64,000 bases of DNA, from the NCBI GenBank assembly GCA_006738865.1, contig AP019701.1, positions 4,909,974 to 4,973,973 of the forward strand, in the 5' to 3' direction. This document shows, one piece after another, positions 10,516 through 18,695 of the stretch (the stretch's first letter is position 1; the number at the start of each line of letters is the position of its first letter). The notes beneath the pieces are model-generated. The model searched no databases, was not told where the DNA came from, and was given only the letters and a program-made list of their open reading frames with translations. The DNA is from Allostella sp. ATCC 35155. Lineage in GTDB: Bacteria; Pseudomonadota; Alphaproteobacteria; ATCC43930; Allostellaceae. Both the position numbers and the translations under genes were made by a program.

Positions 10516-11751
10516 TCAGCGCCGGACCTGGCCGACGTTGGCGAGCGCGCGGGCATGCACCGCGAGCACGCGCAGGAAGCCCTCGGAATCGCGATGGTCG
10601 AAGGAGCCTTCCGCCTCCATCGAGCTGTCGTTGCTGTAGAGCGAGCGCAGCACGCCCTCGGTCCGGACGTAGGAGACCTGGCCCTTGTAGCAGTGGACCG
10701 TGACGGTGCCCGTCACCAGCCGGCTGATCTCGCCGACCGCCGAGCGGATCATCTGCGAGCAGAGGTCGTTGTAGTAGCCCTGGTAGACCTGCTTGGCGAA
10801 GAGGTCGCCCAGGATGTCGAACAGCTCGCGGCCACGGCGATCGAGCACGAGCTGGACGAGGAAGCCGTAGGCGGTGCCGAGAAGCTCGATGCCCGGCTGC
10901 TCGTAGACGCCGCGCGACTTGATGCCGACGAAGCGATTCTCGACCATGTGCAGGCCGATGCCGACGCCATGCCGGCCACCGACGGCGTTCGCCTTGAGGA
11001 AGGCGTCGAGCGTGTCGACCGGCTCGCCATTGACCGAGACGGCACGCCCCTCCTCGAATCGGACGGTGAAGTCCTCGCCCTGGTCGGGCGCGTCCTTGGC
11101 CCAGACGCCCATTTCCGGCGTCACGAACTGGGCCGGCGTCTCCAGCGATTCGAGGCGGCCCGCCTCGTGCGTCAGGCCGAGAAGGTTGGCGTCGGTCGAA
11201 TAGGGCTTGTCGCGCGAGGCCTTGATCGGCAGGCCGTGCTGCTCGCAATAGTCGATCATCTGCGAGCGGCCCTGGAAGCGGTTCAGGAACTCCTGGTCGC
11301 GCCACGGCGCGTAGACCTCGATCGACGGCTCCAGCATGTTCGAGATGAGCTGGAAGCGGACCTGGTCGTTGCCGCGGCCGGTCGCACCGTGGGCAAGCAC
11401 CGAAAGGCCCTTCTTCTTGACCTCGGGCAGGATGCCGGCCGTCGTCGCCTGGCGGCCAAGCCCGGTCACGTTCCAGTAGCGGCTCTCATAGCAGGCCTGC
11501 GCCTGGATGCCCTCGAGGCCCAGCCCGGCCACATGCGCCTTCAGGTCGACGCCGACGAAGTCGCTGGCGCCGCAGGCGCGCATGCGGGTCTCGATGGCAC
11601 CGAAATCCGTCTCGTCGGGCTGCCCGAGGTCGGCGGTGAAGCAGACGACGTCGACGCCGTTCTCCTTCAGCCAATAGGTGACCGTGCATGTGTCGAGGCC
11701 GCCCGAGGCGAGCAGCGCGATCGTCTTGCCCTTGAGATCGGCAACGTTCAT
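10516..11751 (-). CDS. argG: Argininosuccinate synthase, divergent class
   Basis: It joins citrulline and aspartate with ATP to make argininosuccinate, the penultimate arginine step. The 411-aa protein has the PP-loop motif SGGLDTC near residues 17-23 (most ArgG have SGGLDTS), FTADLGQPDE, the GATGRGNDQVRF motif, STDANLLG, and ENRFVGIKSRGVYEQPG, so the active site looks complete. Overall it does not read like the common short alphaproteobacterial ArgG. ATG 11751 begins MNVADLKGKT; the open frame continues upstream without homology. A 165-nt leader separates it from a candidate promoter. Confidence 0.9.
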   Translation of the reverse strand: MNVADLKGKTIALLASGGLDTCTVTYWLKENGVDVVCFTADLGQPDETDFGAIETRMRACGASDFVGVDLKAHVAGLGLEGIQAQACYESRYWNVTGLGRQATTAGILPEVKKKGLSVLAHGATGRGNDQVRFQLISNMLEPSIEVYAPWRDQEFLNRFQGRSQMIDYCEQHGLPIKASRDKPYSTDANLLGLTHEAGRLESLETPAQFVTPEMGVWAKDAPDQGEDFTVRFEEGRAVSVNGEPVDTLDAFLKANAVGGRHGVGIGLHMVENRFVGIKSRGVYEQPGIELLGTAYGFLVQLVLDRRGRELFDILGDLFAKQVYQGYYNDLCSQMIRSAVGEISRLVTGTVTVHCYKGQVSYVRTEGVLRSLYSNDSSMEAEGSFDHRDSEGFLRVLAVHARALANVGQVRR

Positions 11752-11925
11752 GTGGAACTCCAGACTGTCCGTAAGGCCTTGACGCCTGCCATTCGGGGCG
11801 GGGCTGCCGCCGACCGTCGATGGGTGGGCCGCCCCGGCCGGCGCCCGGGCCACCCTGGGCCCGATCGCCCGTCGACCGATGCCCTCGCCGGTGCCCTGCA
11901 ATCCAGGGGCGGATTTGCGGCCGCC

Positions 11926-11953
11926 ATACTAGCCATCGCCGCTGCCGCCGCAA
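11926..11953 (-). promoter_or_regulatory. Candidate sigma70 promoter of argG
   Basis: On the minus strand TTGCGG (11953-11948) and TAGTAT (11931-11926) are spaced by 16 nt, followed by an untranslated leader of about 165 nt before argG at 11751. An inverted repeat TTGTC-GCGG-GACAA at 11962-11975 lies just upstream of the -35. The rest of 11752-11986 is GC-rich with an imperfect hairpin near 11820-11855 and no gene. Confidence 0.4.
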
Positions 11954-11986
11954 GGACGGGGTTGTCGCGGGACAATCGGCCGCCGA

Positions 11987-12607
11987 TCAGCCTCTTGCCG
12001 GCCGGCAACGCTCGGGATCGCCGGCGAGGTCGGTGCGCGCCGTCGGGTGATAGCGCAGGAGGATGCGCGGCCGGGTCGGCATGCCGCGATACTCCTCCCG
12101 CGGGACGAAGTCCGGACGTGCAATCTCGCGCGAAGGATCGACCCGGAGCGCCTCGCCCGACCAGCCGAAAAGCTGGGCATGGACCGTCGTCGCCGGCCCG
12201 TCCCAGACCAGCGAGCCGCCGCGCGGGTCGCCGCCGTTGAAGCATTGGCGGTCGGGCGGTCCGAGTTCGGCGACCAGCCCGTCGACCACCCGGCCGAACA
12301 GGGCGGCCGTCACCGCGCCGGTCCGGCGTTCGACCAGAACCTGCTGCAGACGACCGTCGGTGCCGAGGACGAACGATGCGACGAACGGCATGCCGCCAAG
12401 CTCGATGCCGGGCAGCGCCGCCTCGACGCGCGCGCGGTGATAGAGGATCGGCTTCGCCGGCCGGCGCAGGCGCTCGCCATAGATGCGGTCGATCTCGGCC
12501 TGGGTCATGCCCCAGCGCGTGCGGTCCCAGCCTTCGAGGGACGCCGCGGCAGCCGGCACGATGAGCGCCAGGCCGCCGGCGACCAGCAGCAGGCCCGCCC
12601 GGCTCAC
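11987..12607 (-). CDS. Conserved hypothetical exported protein
   Basis: This 206-aa protein begins with GTG at 12607 in a GTGA overlap with the rlmN stop, so it is translationally coupled to rlmN. Residues 1-22 form a signal peptide ending in Ala residues ([11 protein letters not shown]). The mature part opens with [18 protein letters not shown], a tryptophan-rich WGMT motif I have seen in other periplasmic proteins of unknown function, and contains one Cys near the middle and one near the C-terminus. I do not recognise a catalytic domain. The open frame continues into rlmN out of frame, which is a shadow. Confidence 0.75.
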   Translation of the reverse strand: MSRAGLLLVAGGLALIVPAAAASLEGWDRTRWGMTQAEIDRIYGERLRRPAKPILYHRARVEAALPGIELGGMPFVASFVLGTDGRLQQVLVERRTGAVTAALFGRVVDGLVAELGPPDRQCFNGGDPRGGSLVWDGPATTVHAQLFGWSGEALRVDPSREIARPDFVPREEYRGMPTRPRILLRYHPTARTDLAGDPERCRPARG

Positions 12608-13773
12608 GCCGCGGCGGCGGACCCGTCGGCGGCGGGTTCGGCCGCTGCGAGAAGATCGGCCTTGCGCCGCCGGACGCTGTCCGACTTGAGCTGGCCGCAG
12701 GCCGCCAGGATGTCGCGACCACGCGGCTGGCGCACCGGCGAGGAATAGCCGGCGGCATTCACGATGTCGCCGAACGCGCGGATGGCGTTGTTCGACGAGC
12801 ACTCGAACGGCGCGCCCGGCCAGGCGTTGAACGGGATCAGGTTGACCTTGGCGGGAATCCCCTCGAGCAGGCGCACCAGGGCACGCGCATCGGCCGGGCT
12901 GTCGTTGACGCCCTTCAGCATGACGTACTCGAAGGTGATGCGCCGGGCGTTGGAAGCCCCGGGATAGTCGCGGCAGGCCTGCATCAGCTCGGCGATCGGG
13001 TACTTCTTGTTGAGCGGCACCAGGACGTCGCGCAGTTCGTCGGTGACGGCATGCAGCGACACCGCCAGCTGCACTCCGAGCTCTTCGCCGCAGCGCTTCA
13101 TCATCGGAACCACGCCGGCGGTGGAGAGGGTGATCTTGCGCCGGGATACCGACAGCCCCTCCCCGTCCATGGCGATGCGCATCGCCTTGGCGACGTTGTC
13201 CCAATTGTAGAGCGGCTCGCCCATGCCCATCAGGACGATGTTGGTGAGCTGCCGGTCTTCCTTGGGCGCCGGCCACTCGCCGAGCGCGTCGCGCGCGGTC
13301 ATGACCTGGCCGACGATCTCGGCAGGGCCGAGGTTGCGCACCCAGGGCTGGGTGCCGGTGTGGCAGAACCGGCACGCCAGCGTGCAGCCGACCTGGGAGG
13401 AGACGCAGAGCGTGCCGCGATCCTCCTCGGGGATGTGGACGGTTTCCGCTTCCTGGCCGTCGACGAAGCGCAGCAGCCACTTGCGGGTGCCGTCGGCCGA
13501 GGTCTCGGCGCGGGCCACGGTCGGGCGGCGCACGGCAAAGCGCGTCGCAAGCCGTTCCCGGACAGGCTTGGCCAGGGTCGTCATCTCGGCGAAGTCGGTG
13601 ACCCCGCGATGGTAGATCCAATGCCAGAGCTGGCGCGCGCGGAACGGCTCCAGCCCCTCCTCGGCGAGGACGGCCGTCAACTCGGCGCGATCCATGCCGA
13701 CGAGGTTGAGCCGCCCGTCGGCACGGTCGACGGGCGGGGCGAAGATCTGGGGAACGGGCTTCATGTCGGTCAT
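12604..13773 (-). CDS. rlmN: 23S rRNA (adenine-2503-C2)-methyltransferase RlmN
   Basis: This radical-SAM enzyme methylates A2503 of 23S rRNA and A37 of some tRNAs. The 389-aa protein has the iron-sulfur motif in [14 protein letters not shown] (C-x3-C-x2-C), preceded by SQV, plus the usual [12 protein letters not shown] and [11 protein letters not shown] segments. A late Cys in PFECSSNNA is the methyl-carrying Cys. The chosen ATG at 13773 gives MTDMKPV; in-frame ATGs at 13785 and 13794 are also possible. The gene overlaps the next exported-protein gene by GTGA. Confidence 0.95.
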   Translation of the reverse strand: MTDMKPVPQIFAPPVDRADGRLNLVGMDRAELTAVLAEEGLEPFRARQLWHWIYHRGVTDFAEMTTLAKPVRERLATRFAVRRPTVARAETSADGTRKWLLRFVDGQEAETVHIPEEDRGTLCVSSQVGCTLACRFCHTGTQPWVRNLGPAEIVGQVMTARDALGEWPAPKEDRQLTNIVLMGMGEPLYNWDNVAKAMRIAMDGEGLSVSRRKITLSTAGVVPMMKRCGEELGVQLAVSLHAVTDELRDVLVPLNKKYPIAELMQACRDYPGASNARRITFEYVMLKGVNDSPADARALVRLLEGIPAKVNLIPFNAWPGAPFECSSNNAIRAFGDIVNAAGYSSPVRQPRGRDILAACGQLKSDSVRRRKADLLAAAEPAADGSAAAA

Positions 13774-13814
13774 GGCAGCGAACATATAGCCCATCTCGCC
13801 GCCGAATTCAGGAG

Positions 13815-13840
13815 GCGGGGCGCAAGACGGGGCGCCCCGC
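13815..13840 (-). terminator. Possible hairpin terminator after the IalB-like gene
   Basis: Arms GCGGGGCG (13815-13822) and CGCCCCGC (13833-13840) form an 8-bp stem with a 10-nt loop immediately downstream of the minus-strand gene ending at 13847. There is no T-tract. Confidence 0.4.
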
Positions 13841-13846
13841 GGCGAA

Positions 13847-14365
13847 TCAGCGCGAAACGTTGCAGGCCTTGCTGATCGCCTGATGCGCAGCCGTGTAGCC
13901 GGAGAGGGAATAGACGTCGGTCGTGTTGGTGCCGCGGGTCGACACGCCCTTGATGGTGGCCTTGGCGCCCTTGGCGAAGGCTGCGGACAGGGCGGAGTCG
14001 GTCCTGGCGTCCGGCGCCCAGGCGGTTTCCTTGTCGATGAAGAGGTTGAACCGGTCCCCGTCGACATCGACCTCGACCTCGGAGCCGGGGCGTAGGGGAT
14101 AGCCCATCAGGATGCTGACGACATCCGTGGCATTCTCTGCCGGACGGTGCGTCACGAGTGTGTGGATGGGCCCCCTCCGCACGCCTTTCGGCAGCGTCGA
14201 TGTCGGCTTGCTCTGCATGAAGCAGACACGCTGGCCGCGCTCGGTGAAGGCGAAGGCGCTCCAATCCTGGAACGTTCCGAGGGTTTCCACTGCCGGATTT
14301 GCGGCAGCCCCACCCAGGCCCATGCCCGCGAGGAGGGCGAGGGCAATGAGGGTCGTTCGCGTCAT
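13847..14365 (-). CDS. Invasion-associated locus B (IalB) family exported protein
   Basis: This 172-aa protein has a clear signal peptide ([18 protein letters not shown], residues 5-22). The mature part fits the IalB-like fold found throughout Alphaproteobacteria: it opens with [10 protein letters not shown], then RVCFMQSKP, and later [21 protein letters not shown]. Two Cys, one early and one in the terminal KACNVSR, could form a disulfide. Family members are secreted or periplasmic with no firm biochemical function despite the name. ATG 14365 is divergent from the ECF sigma gene and shares a 220-nt intergenic region with it. Confidence 0.75.
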   Translation of the reverse strand: MTRTTLIALALLAGMGLGGAAANPAVETLGTFQDWSAFAFTERGQRVCFMQSKPTSTLPKGVRRGPIHTLVTHRPAENATDVVSILMGYPLRPGSEVEVDVDGDRFNLFIDKETAWAPDARTDSALSAAFAKGAKATIKGVSTRGTNTTDVYSLSGYTAAHQAISKACNVSR

Positions 14366-14420
14366 CGGCCATACATACCGCCTTGCCGCCGATGATCCAA
14401 GCCGCGATACGGCACCATCG

Positions 14421-14450
14421 TGATCCGAAGGCCGCCGGCCCGCGTATTGA
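14421..14450 (+). promoter_or_regulatory. Candidate ECF11-type autoregulatory promoter
   Basis: TGATCC at 14421-14426 and TATTGA at 14445-14450 are separated by 18 nt. The -35 is identical to that of RpoE (ECF11) promoters in Rhodobacter, and the -10 starts with TA as expected. It lies upstream of the ECF sigma gene on the same strand. A second TGATCC occurs at 14393-14398 without a good -10. Confidence 0.5.
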
Positions 14451-14588
14451 CCGGAAATGACGGCTATATCCCTCGTCGGTCCGATCGATGCCGGCCCATT
14501 CGGGCCCGTCGGGCCGGATTCGTCGGCATCCTCGCGGCTCCGGTCGGGCGCTCTTGTCGCTTCGACTCGGCGCCGCGTAGAAAGGCGG

Positions 14589-15182
14589 GTGGACGAACCC
14601 CGTCGAACATCCTCCGTCGGCATCCGCTCGGCCGAGCCGCTGGACAGCCAGGAACTGGCGGTGCTGGTGCGAAAGGTCGCGTCCGATCGCGACCGCGCTG
14701 CCTTCGCGCGGCTGTTCGACGCCCTGATGCCGCGCGTCAAGGCGTACGTCCTGCGCCTGGGCGCCGACGATGCCTCGGCCGAGGAGGTCGCGCAGGAGGT
14801 GATGCTGCTGATGTGGCGCAAGGCCGACAGCTTCGATCCCGCCCGCGCCGCGGTGACGACCTGGATCTTCACGATCGCACGCAACAAGCGCATCGATCTC
14901 CTGCGGCGGGAGCGGCGGCCGGCGGTCGATCCCGACGATCCGGCGCTGCTTCCCGATGCGCCGCCCGCCGCAGACCAGCTCGTCGAGCAGGCCAACTCCG
15001 AGGAGCGTCTGCGCACCGCCATGCGCGGGCTGCCGCCCGAACAGGCGCGGCTGATCGCGATGGCCTTCTTCGAGGATCGCTCACACTCCGCGATCGCGGC
15101 CGCCACCAACCTGCCGCTCGGCACCGTCAAATCCCGCATCCGCCTGGCGATCGAGCGGCTGCGGCGAAGCATCCCGGACTGA
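14589..15182 (+). CDS. rpoE: ECF sigma factor, RpoE/ChrR (ECF11-like) type
   Basis: This is an extracytoplasmic-function sigma factor of about 197 aa. Region 2 reads FARLFDALMPRVKAYVLRLGAD followed by AEEVAQEVMLLMWRKA. Region 4 has LPPEQARLIAMAFFEDRSHSAIA then NLPLGTVKSRIRLAIERLR, the helix-turn-helix that reads the -35. The partner downstream is a ChrR-like zinc anti-sigma, which points to the singlet-oxygen/organic peroxide ECF11 group. GTG 14589, preceded by GAAAGG, gives the usual family length; an ATG at 14457 would add 44 residues without resemblance and would start right at the candidate promoter. The stop overlaps the next start (TGATG). Confidence 0.88.
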   Translation: MDEPRRTSSVGIRSAEPLDSQELAVLVRKVASDRDRAAFARLFDALMPRVKAYVLRLGADDASAEEVAQEVMLLMWRKADSFDPARAAVTTWIFTIARNKRIDLLRRERRPAVDPDDPALLPDAPPAADQLVEQANSEERLRTAMRGLPPEQARLIAMAFFEDRSHSAIAAATNLPLGTVKSRIRLAIERLRRSIPD

Positions 15183-15868
15183 TGACCATGCCTGTCCTCC
15201 AGCCCACCCACCATCCGGCCGACGAGCATCTGCTCGACTATGCCGCCGGCGCCGCGTCGGAAGGCCTCGCCCTGCTGCTGGCCACACATCTCACCTTGTG
15301 TCCGGAGTGCCGGCGCAAGGCGGCAGCCATGGAGCAGCTGGGCGGGACATTGATCGAGGAGCTGCCGCCGGCCGCCATTGCCGCCGACGCGCGCGAGCGC
15401 TGTCTGGCCCTGCTCGATGCGCCGGAACCAGCCGCCGAGTCGCGCTCGGCTGTGACGGCGGTCACGAATCCGGTATCCGCAGCACCGCTCCTGCCGCGTG
15501 CCTTGCGCGACCGGGTCGGCGGCGACATCGATACGCTGCGCTGGAGTCCCGTGCTGCGCGGCGTCGATCAGGCGCTTCTCGTCGAGGGTCCGGGCGGCGC
15601 GCGAACCCGGTTGATGCGCATTCGCGCCGGCCATGCCGTGCCGCAGCACACCCATCGCGGCACGGAGTTCGTTTGCGTGCTCGCGGGCGGCTTTTCCGAC
15701 CTTTCCGGCCATTTCGGCCGCGGCGACGTCGCCGTCTCGGACGAGAGCGTCGACCATCAGCCGACCGCGGACGCCGACGGCGACTGCATCTGCCTCGCCG
15801 TCACGGAAGCTCCGGTGCGGTTGACCGGACGGTTCTGGCGCCTGCTCAATCCGTTCGTGCGGTTCTGA
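15182..15868 (+). CDS. chrR: ChrR-like zinc anti-sigma factor with C-terminal cupin
   Basis: This 228-aa protein is predicted to hold the upstream ECF sigma inactive and release it under photo-oxidative or peroxide stress. Its N-terminus has the zinc-binding anti-sigma motif HLTLCPECRRK (H-x3-C-x2-C), with an earlier His in DEHLLDYAAG. The C-terminal half is a cupin: GHAVPQHTHRGTEFVCVLAG supplies the His/Glu metal ligands, with a second His in SVDHQP. This two-domain layout is that of Rhodobacter ChrR. ATG 15182 overlaps the sigma stop by one base, so the two are translationally coupled. Confidence 0.9.
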   Translation: MTMPVLQPTHHPADEHLLDYAAGAASEGLALLLATHLTLCPECRRKAAAMEQLGGTLIEELPPAAIAADARERCLALLDAPEPAAESRSAVTAVTNPVSAAPLLPRALRDRVGGDIDTLRWSPVLRGVDQALLVEGPGGARTRLMRIRAGHAVPQHTHRGTEFVCVLAGGFSDLSGHFGRGDVAVSDESVDHQPTADADGDCICLAVTEAPVRLTGRFWRLLNPFVRF

Positions 15869-15870
15869 GC

Positions 15871-15899
15871 CGGCCAAACCGTATCTGGCGGCCAAACCG
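15871..15899. repeat. Direct repeat CGGCCAAACCG, 18-bp period
   Basis: CGGCCAAACCG occurs at 15871-15881 and again at 15889-15899 with a 7-nt spacer, just after the chrR stop. The period is near two helical turns, so it could be a regulator site for the following gene; nothing else supports that. Confidence 0.35.
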
Positions 15900-15949
15900 G
15901 GTCCATACACCGCCAATTGTGTCACGCGAAATATGTTCTACCTTCGTTC

Positions 15950-15977
15950 TTGACACTCGTCGCGGCCGGAACCTAGC
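15950..15977 (+). promoter_or_regulatory. Candidate sigma70 promoter
   Basis: A perfect TTGACA at 15950-15955 is followed 16 nt later by CCTAGC (15972-15977), a poor -10. It is 10 nt before the ATG at 15987, so that gene would have almost no leader. Confidence 0.3.
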
Positions 15978-15986
15978 CTCGATCCC

Positions 15987-16649
15987 ATGCCGCCCACGCA
16001 AGCTTCCCGCATCGCCCGCGACGGATCGCCGACCATCCGGCAGGTTGCCCGACGGGTGGCGGACGCAGCCGCGCCGGCCCGGCCCTATGCCGACCGCGCG
16101 GTCTCCTCGACGACCTTCTTCGGCATCGGCTTTCTCGTCGGCACGGCGTCCTGGCTGCTGCTGCGCGAATGGGTCGCCAGCCCGGACGGCTTCGCCGCGG
16201 ACTGGATCGCGGTCGCGCTGACCGGACTTGCCGCCGGCACGCTCTGCGGCTTCGCGGCGATGGCGATCGCCGCGACGATGCAGGCGGCCCGCGCCCGCCC
16301 GCCCGCCTCGCTGGCACATCTTCCCGATCCCAGCCCGCTGGCTGCCGTCCGTCCGGTGCTCGCACCGCTGGTCGCGAAGCTTCGGCGCTGGCTGAAGGAA
16401 CGGCAGCGTCCGGCGGCACGGCGCGTTGCGGAACCCGCCGCGCGCCCCGCCCCGGCTCAGGCGACCCGCGCCAGCACGCGGACGAGCGCCGCCGCATCCT
16501 CCCACGCGACCGCGACCCGCAGCACCGCGACCCGGGCCCGCCAGGAGGGCGGCAAGCGCACCGCATCCTTGTCGGTCGTCACCAGCCGGGCGCCCAAGCC
16601 CGCCGCCAAGGCCTCCAAGCGCAGGAGTTCGTCCTCGCGGAAACGGTGA
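15987..16649 (+). CDS. Hypothetical membrane protein, 3' end antisense to lpxK
   Basis: The frame encodes 220 aa. Residues about 40-57 (TTFFGIGFLVGTASWLLL) and 70-97 (WIAVALTGLAAGTLCGFAAMAIAA) are two good membrane segments, which supports a real gene in the first 150 codons. I do not recognise the family. The last 64 codons lie antisense to the lpxK 3' end and are a low-complexity Ala/Ser/Arg/Thr tail, which looks like an accidental extension because the real stop may have been lost. A convergent overlap of 193 nt is unusual. It may belong with the ECF-ChrR operon or be independent. Confidence 0.5.
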   Translation: MPPTQASRIARDGSPTIRQVARRVADAAAPARPYADRAVSSTTFFGIGFLVGTASWLLLREWVASPDGFAADWIAVALTGLAAGTLCGFAAMAIAATMQAARARPPASLAHLPDPSPLAAVRPVLAPLVAKLRRWLKERQRPAARRVAEPAARPAPAQATRASTRTSAAASSHATATRSTATRARQEGGKRTASLSVVTSRAPKPAAKASKRRSSSSRKR

Positions 16650-17410
16650 TGGTCCGGGAAGGCCTGCTCGGCCGCGGGATCGGCGCCGAGCGCGCGCAGG
16701 GTGGCGAAGAACTTCGCGGGCCGGCCGATGCCCGCGAAGGCGACGATCGGGGCGCCGGGCGCGAAGGATAGCGGCATCCGCGGCACCAGCCGCGCCCGCA
16801 ACACCGGGACGGGCGAGGCCGCCGCAAGCCCGTGGCGATCCTCGCCCATGACGACCAGGGCGTCGGCCCGCGCGAGCCCGCGGGCGACCGGCTCGCGCAG
16901 GGGGCCCGCCGGAAAGACCAGCCCGTTCCCGAATCCGGTCTCGCCATCGACGACCACCAGCGAGAGGTCCTTGGCCAGAGAGGGGTTCTGGAAGCCGTCG
17001 TCGAGCAGAAGCAGGCGCGCATGGTGCGCGACGGCCATCCGGGCGCCGGCCGCGCGATCCCGCGCCACCCAGACCGGCGTGCGCCGCGCCAGCAGCAGCG
17101 CCTCGTCGCCGACATCGGCCGCGCCGTGCACGGCAGGGTCCACCCGCACCGGGCCCGCCAGACGGCCGCCATAACCCCGCGTCAGGATGTGCGGCTGGCG
17201 CCCGGCGAGACGCCGCGCGAGGTCGAGCACCACGGGCGTCTTGCCGACCCCTCCCACCGACAGGTTCCCGACGCAGACGACCGGCACCGGCGCGCGCCAG
17301 GGCGTCGCGAGGCGCCAGCGCACGGCCCCGCCCAGGGCATAGAGCGCGCCCAGCGGCCGCAGCAGGCTCGGAACCGGTCCCCGTCGGGCCCAGAATTCAG
17401 GTGCGCGCAT
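16457..17410 (-). CDS. lpxK: Tetraacyldisaccharide 4'-kinase LpxK
   Basis: LpxK phosphorylates the 4' position of tetraacyldisaccharide-1-phosphate to form lipid IVA, at the inner membrane. The 317-aa protein starts MRAPEFWARRGPVPSLL, the usual hydrophobic N-terminus, followed by VCVGNLSVGGVGKTPV (P-loop, residues about 49-64), LTRGYGGR, and LLLDDGFQNPSL with the catalytic Asp pair. The C-terminus LVTTDKDAVRLPP is standard. It overlaps the upstream waaA stop by 14 nt, making an LPS operon DUF374-waaA-lpxK read on the minus strand. Confidence 0.94.
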   Translation of the reverse strand: MRAPEFWARRGPVPSLLRPLGALYALGGAVRWRLATPWRAPVPVVCVGNLSVGGVGKTPVVLDLARRLAGRQPHILTRGYGGRLAGPVRVDPAVHGAADVGDEALLLARRTPVWVARDRAAGARMAVAHHARLLLLDDGFQNPSLAKDLSLVVVDGETGFGNGLVFPAGPLREPVARGLARADALVVMGEDRHGLAAASPVPVLRARLVPRMPLSFAPGAPIVAFAGIGRPAKFFATLRALGADPAAEQAFPDHHRFREDELLRLEALAAGLGARLVTTDKDAVRLPPSWRARVAVLRVAVAWEDAAALVRVLARVA

Positions 17411-18695
17411 CGGGCGGCCCTTCGGGATCGAGCCGGTCGAGCAACGGCGCCAGCGCCGCAAGCGCGCGGTCGAGGGCCCCCGCCTCCTCGGCGGCGATCA
17501 CCGCCGCCGCCGCCGCGCGTCTGGCCCGCTCCGCCGGATCGGCCAGCAGACGGCCGACCGCCACCGCCAGTTCCTCGACGCCGGCGACGCGTTCGGCGGC
17601 TCCCGCCTCGGCCATGCGCTGGGCCAGCCCGGCGAAATTGGCCATGTCGGGTCCATGCAGGATGGCGGCGCCGGACCAGGCCGGCTCCAGTGGATTGTGG
17701 CCACCGCGGCCGACATCGAACGAGCCCGCGACGAGAACGATGTCGGCGAGGCCCAGATAGAGCGCCATCTCGCCCATCGTGTCGCCGACATAGACGGCTG
17801 TGGCCGCGTCGATGGGTCGGTGCTCGGACCGTCGCACGAACGGCAGACCGGCCGTCGCGGCCAGATCGGCAACCGCCGGACCCCGCTCGGCATGGCGCGG
17901 CACCAGGACGAGCAGGAGTTCGGGCCACAACTGGCGCAGGCTCGCATGGGCGGCGAGCACGATCTCGTCCTCTCCCGGATGCGTGCTGGCGGCGATCCAG
18001 CAGGACCGGCCGGAGAGGGTCGCACGCAACGCCGCCAGTTCGGCCGCCGCCGGCGCGGACGGGACGGCCGCAGCCTTGAGATTGCCGACGACGCGGACGT
18101 CCGGCGCCCCCAGGCTGCGGAAGCGGTCGGCCTGGACGGCATCGGGCACGAGGACCAGAGAGAACCGGCCGACGACCGAGCGGGCGAAGCCCGGCAGCAG
18201 GCGCCAGTTCCGGTGCGAGCGGGCGGAAAGTCGCCCATTCGCCAGCACCATCGGAACGCGGCGGTCCGCCGTCTCGGCGAGAAGGTTCGGCCAGAGTTCC
18301 GATTCCATCCAGATCGCCGCATCGGGCCGCCAATGGTCGAGGAAGCGGCGCACCCAGGCCGGCCGGTCGACGGGTACGAAGGCATGGATGGCACCCGCGG
18401 GCAGGCGCTCGGCCAGCATCGTCGCGGCGGTGCGCGTTCCGGAGGTGACGAGGAGCCGGATGCGGGGCCGCTCGCGCGCCAGCCGCTCGAGCAGCGGCAA
18501 AGCGCCCAGCGTCTCGCCCACGCTGGCGCCGTGGCACCAGAGCAGCGGGCCAGGCGGTCGCGGATGCGTGGATCGGCCGAGACGCTCGGCGAAGCGCGCC
18601 GGATCCTCCTTGCCGCGCGCCAGACGGCGCTGGAGATAAAAGCGGATCGCCGGCCCGCCCAGGATCGTTGCCGCGCGATAGAGCCGCGCGATCAT
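17397..18695 (-). CDS. waaA: 3-deoxy-D-manno-octulosonic acid (Kdo) transferase
   Basis: WaaA transfers Kdo from CMP-Kdo onto lipid IVA. The 432-aa GT30 enzyme has an N-terminal membrane-proximal segment (IARLYRAATILGGPAIRFYLQRR), the LLWCHGASVGETLG motif with the catalytic Glu, then VTSGTRTAATM, WMESELWPNLL, ASTHPGEDEIVL and GGHNPLEPAW near the C-terminus that binds CMP-Kdo. ATG 18695 overlaps the upstream DUF374 gene by ATGA, and the 3' end overlaps lpxK. Confidence 0.94.
   Translation of the reverse strand: MIARLYRAATILGGPAIRFYLQRRLARGKEDPARFAERLGRSTHPRPPGPLLWCHGASVGETLGALPLLERLARERPRIRLLVTSGTRTAATMLAERLPAGAIHAFVPVDRPAWVRRFLDHWRPDAAIWMESELWPNLLAETADRRVPMVLANGRLSARSHRNWRLLPGFARSVVGRFSLVLVPDAVQADRFRSLGAPDVRVVGNLKAAAVPSAPAAAELAALRATLSGRSCWIAASTHPGEDEIVLAAHASLRQLWPELLLVLVPRHAERGPAVADLAATAGLPFVRRSEHRPIDAATAVYVGDTMGEMALYLGLADIVLVAGSFDVGRGGHNPLEPAWSGAAILHGPDMANFAGLAQRMAEAGAAERVAGVEELAVAVGRLLADPAERARRAAAAAVIAAEEAGALDRALAALAPLLDRLDPEGPPDART

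Noticed and set aside
10555-12240. A 561-codon plus-strand frame opposite argG and the exported-protein gene
   Set aside because: Antisense shadow crossing two genes and their promoter; no recognisable domain.
14393-14398. Second TGATCC as another ECF11 promoter
   Set aside because: No TA-starting -10 at 18-19 nt downstream.
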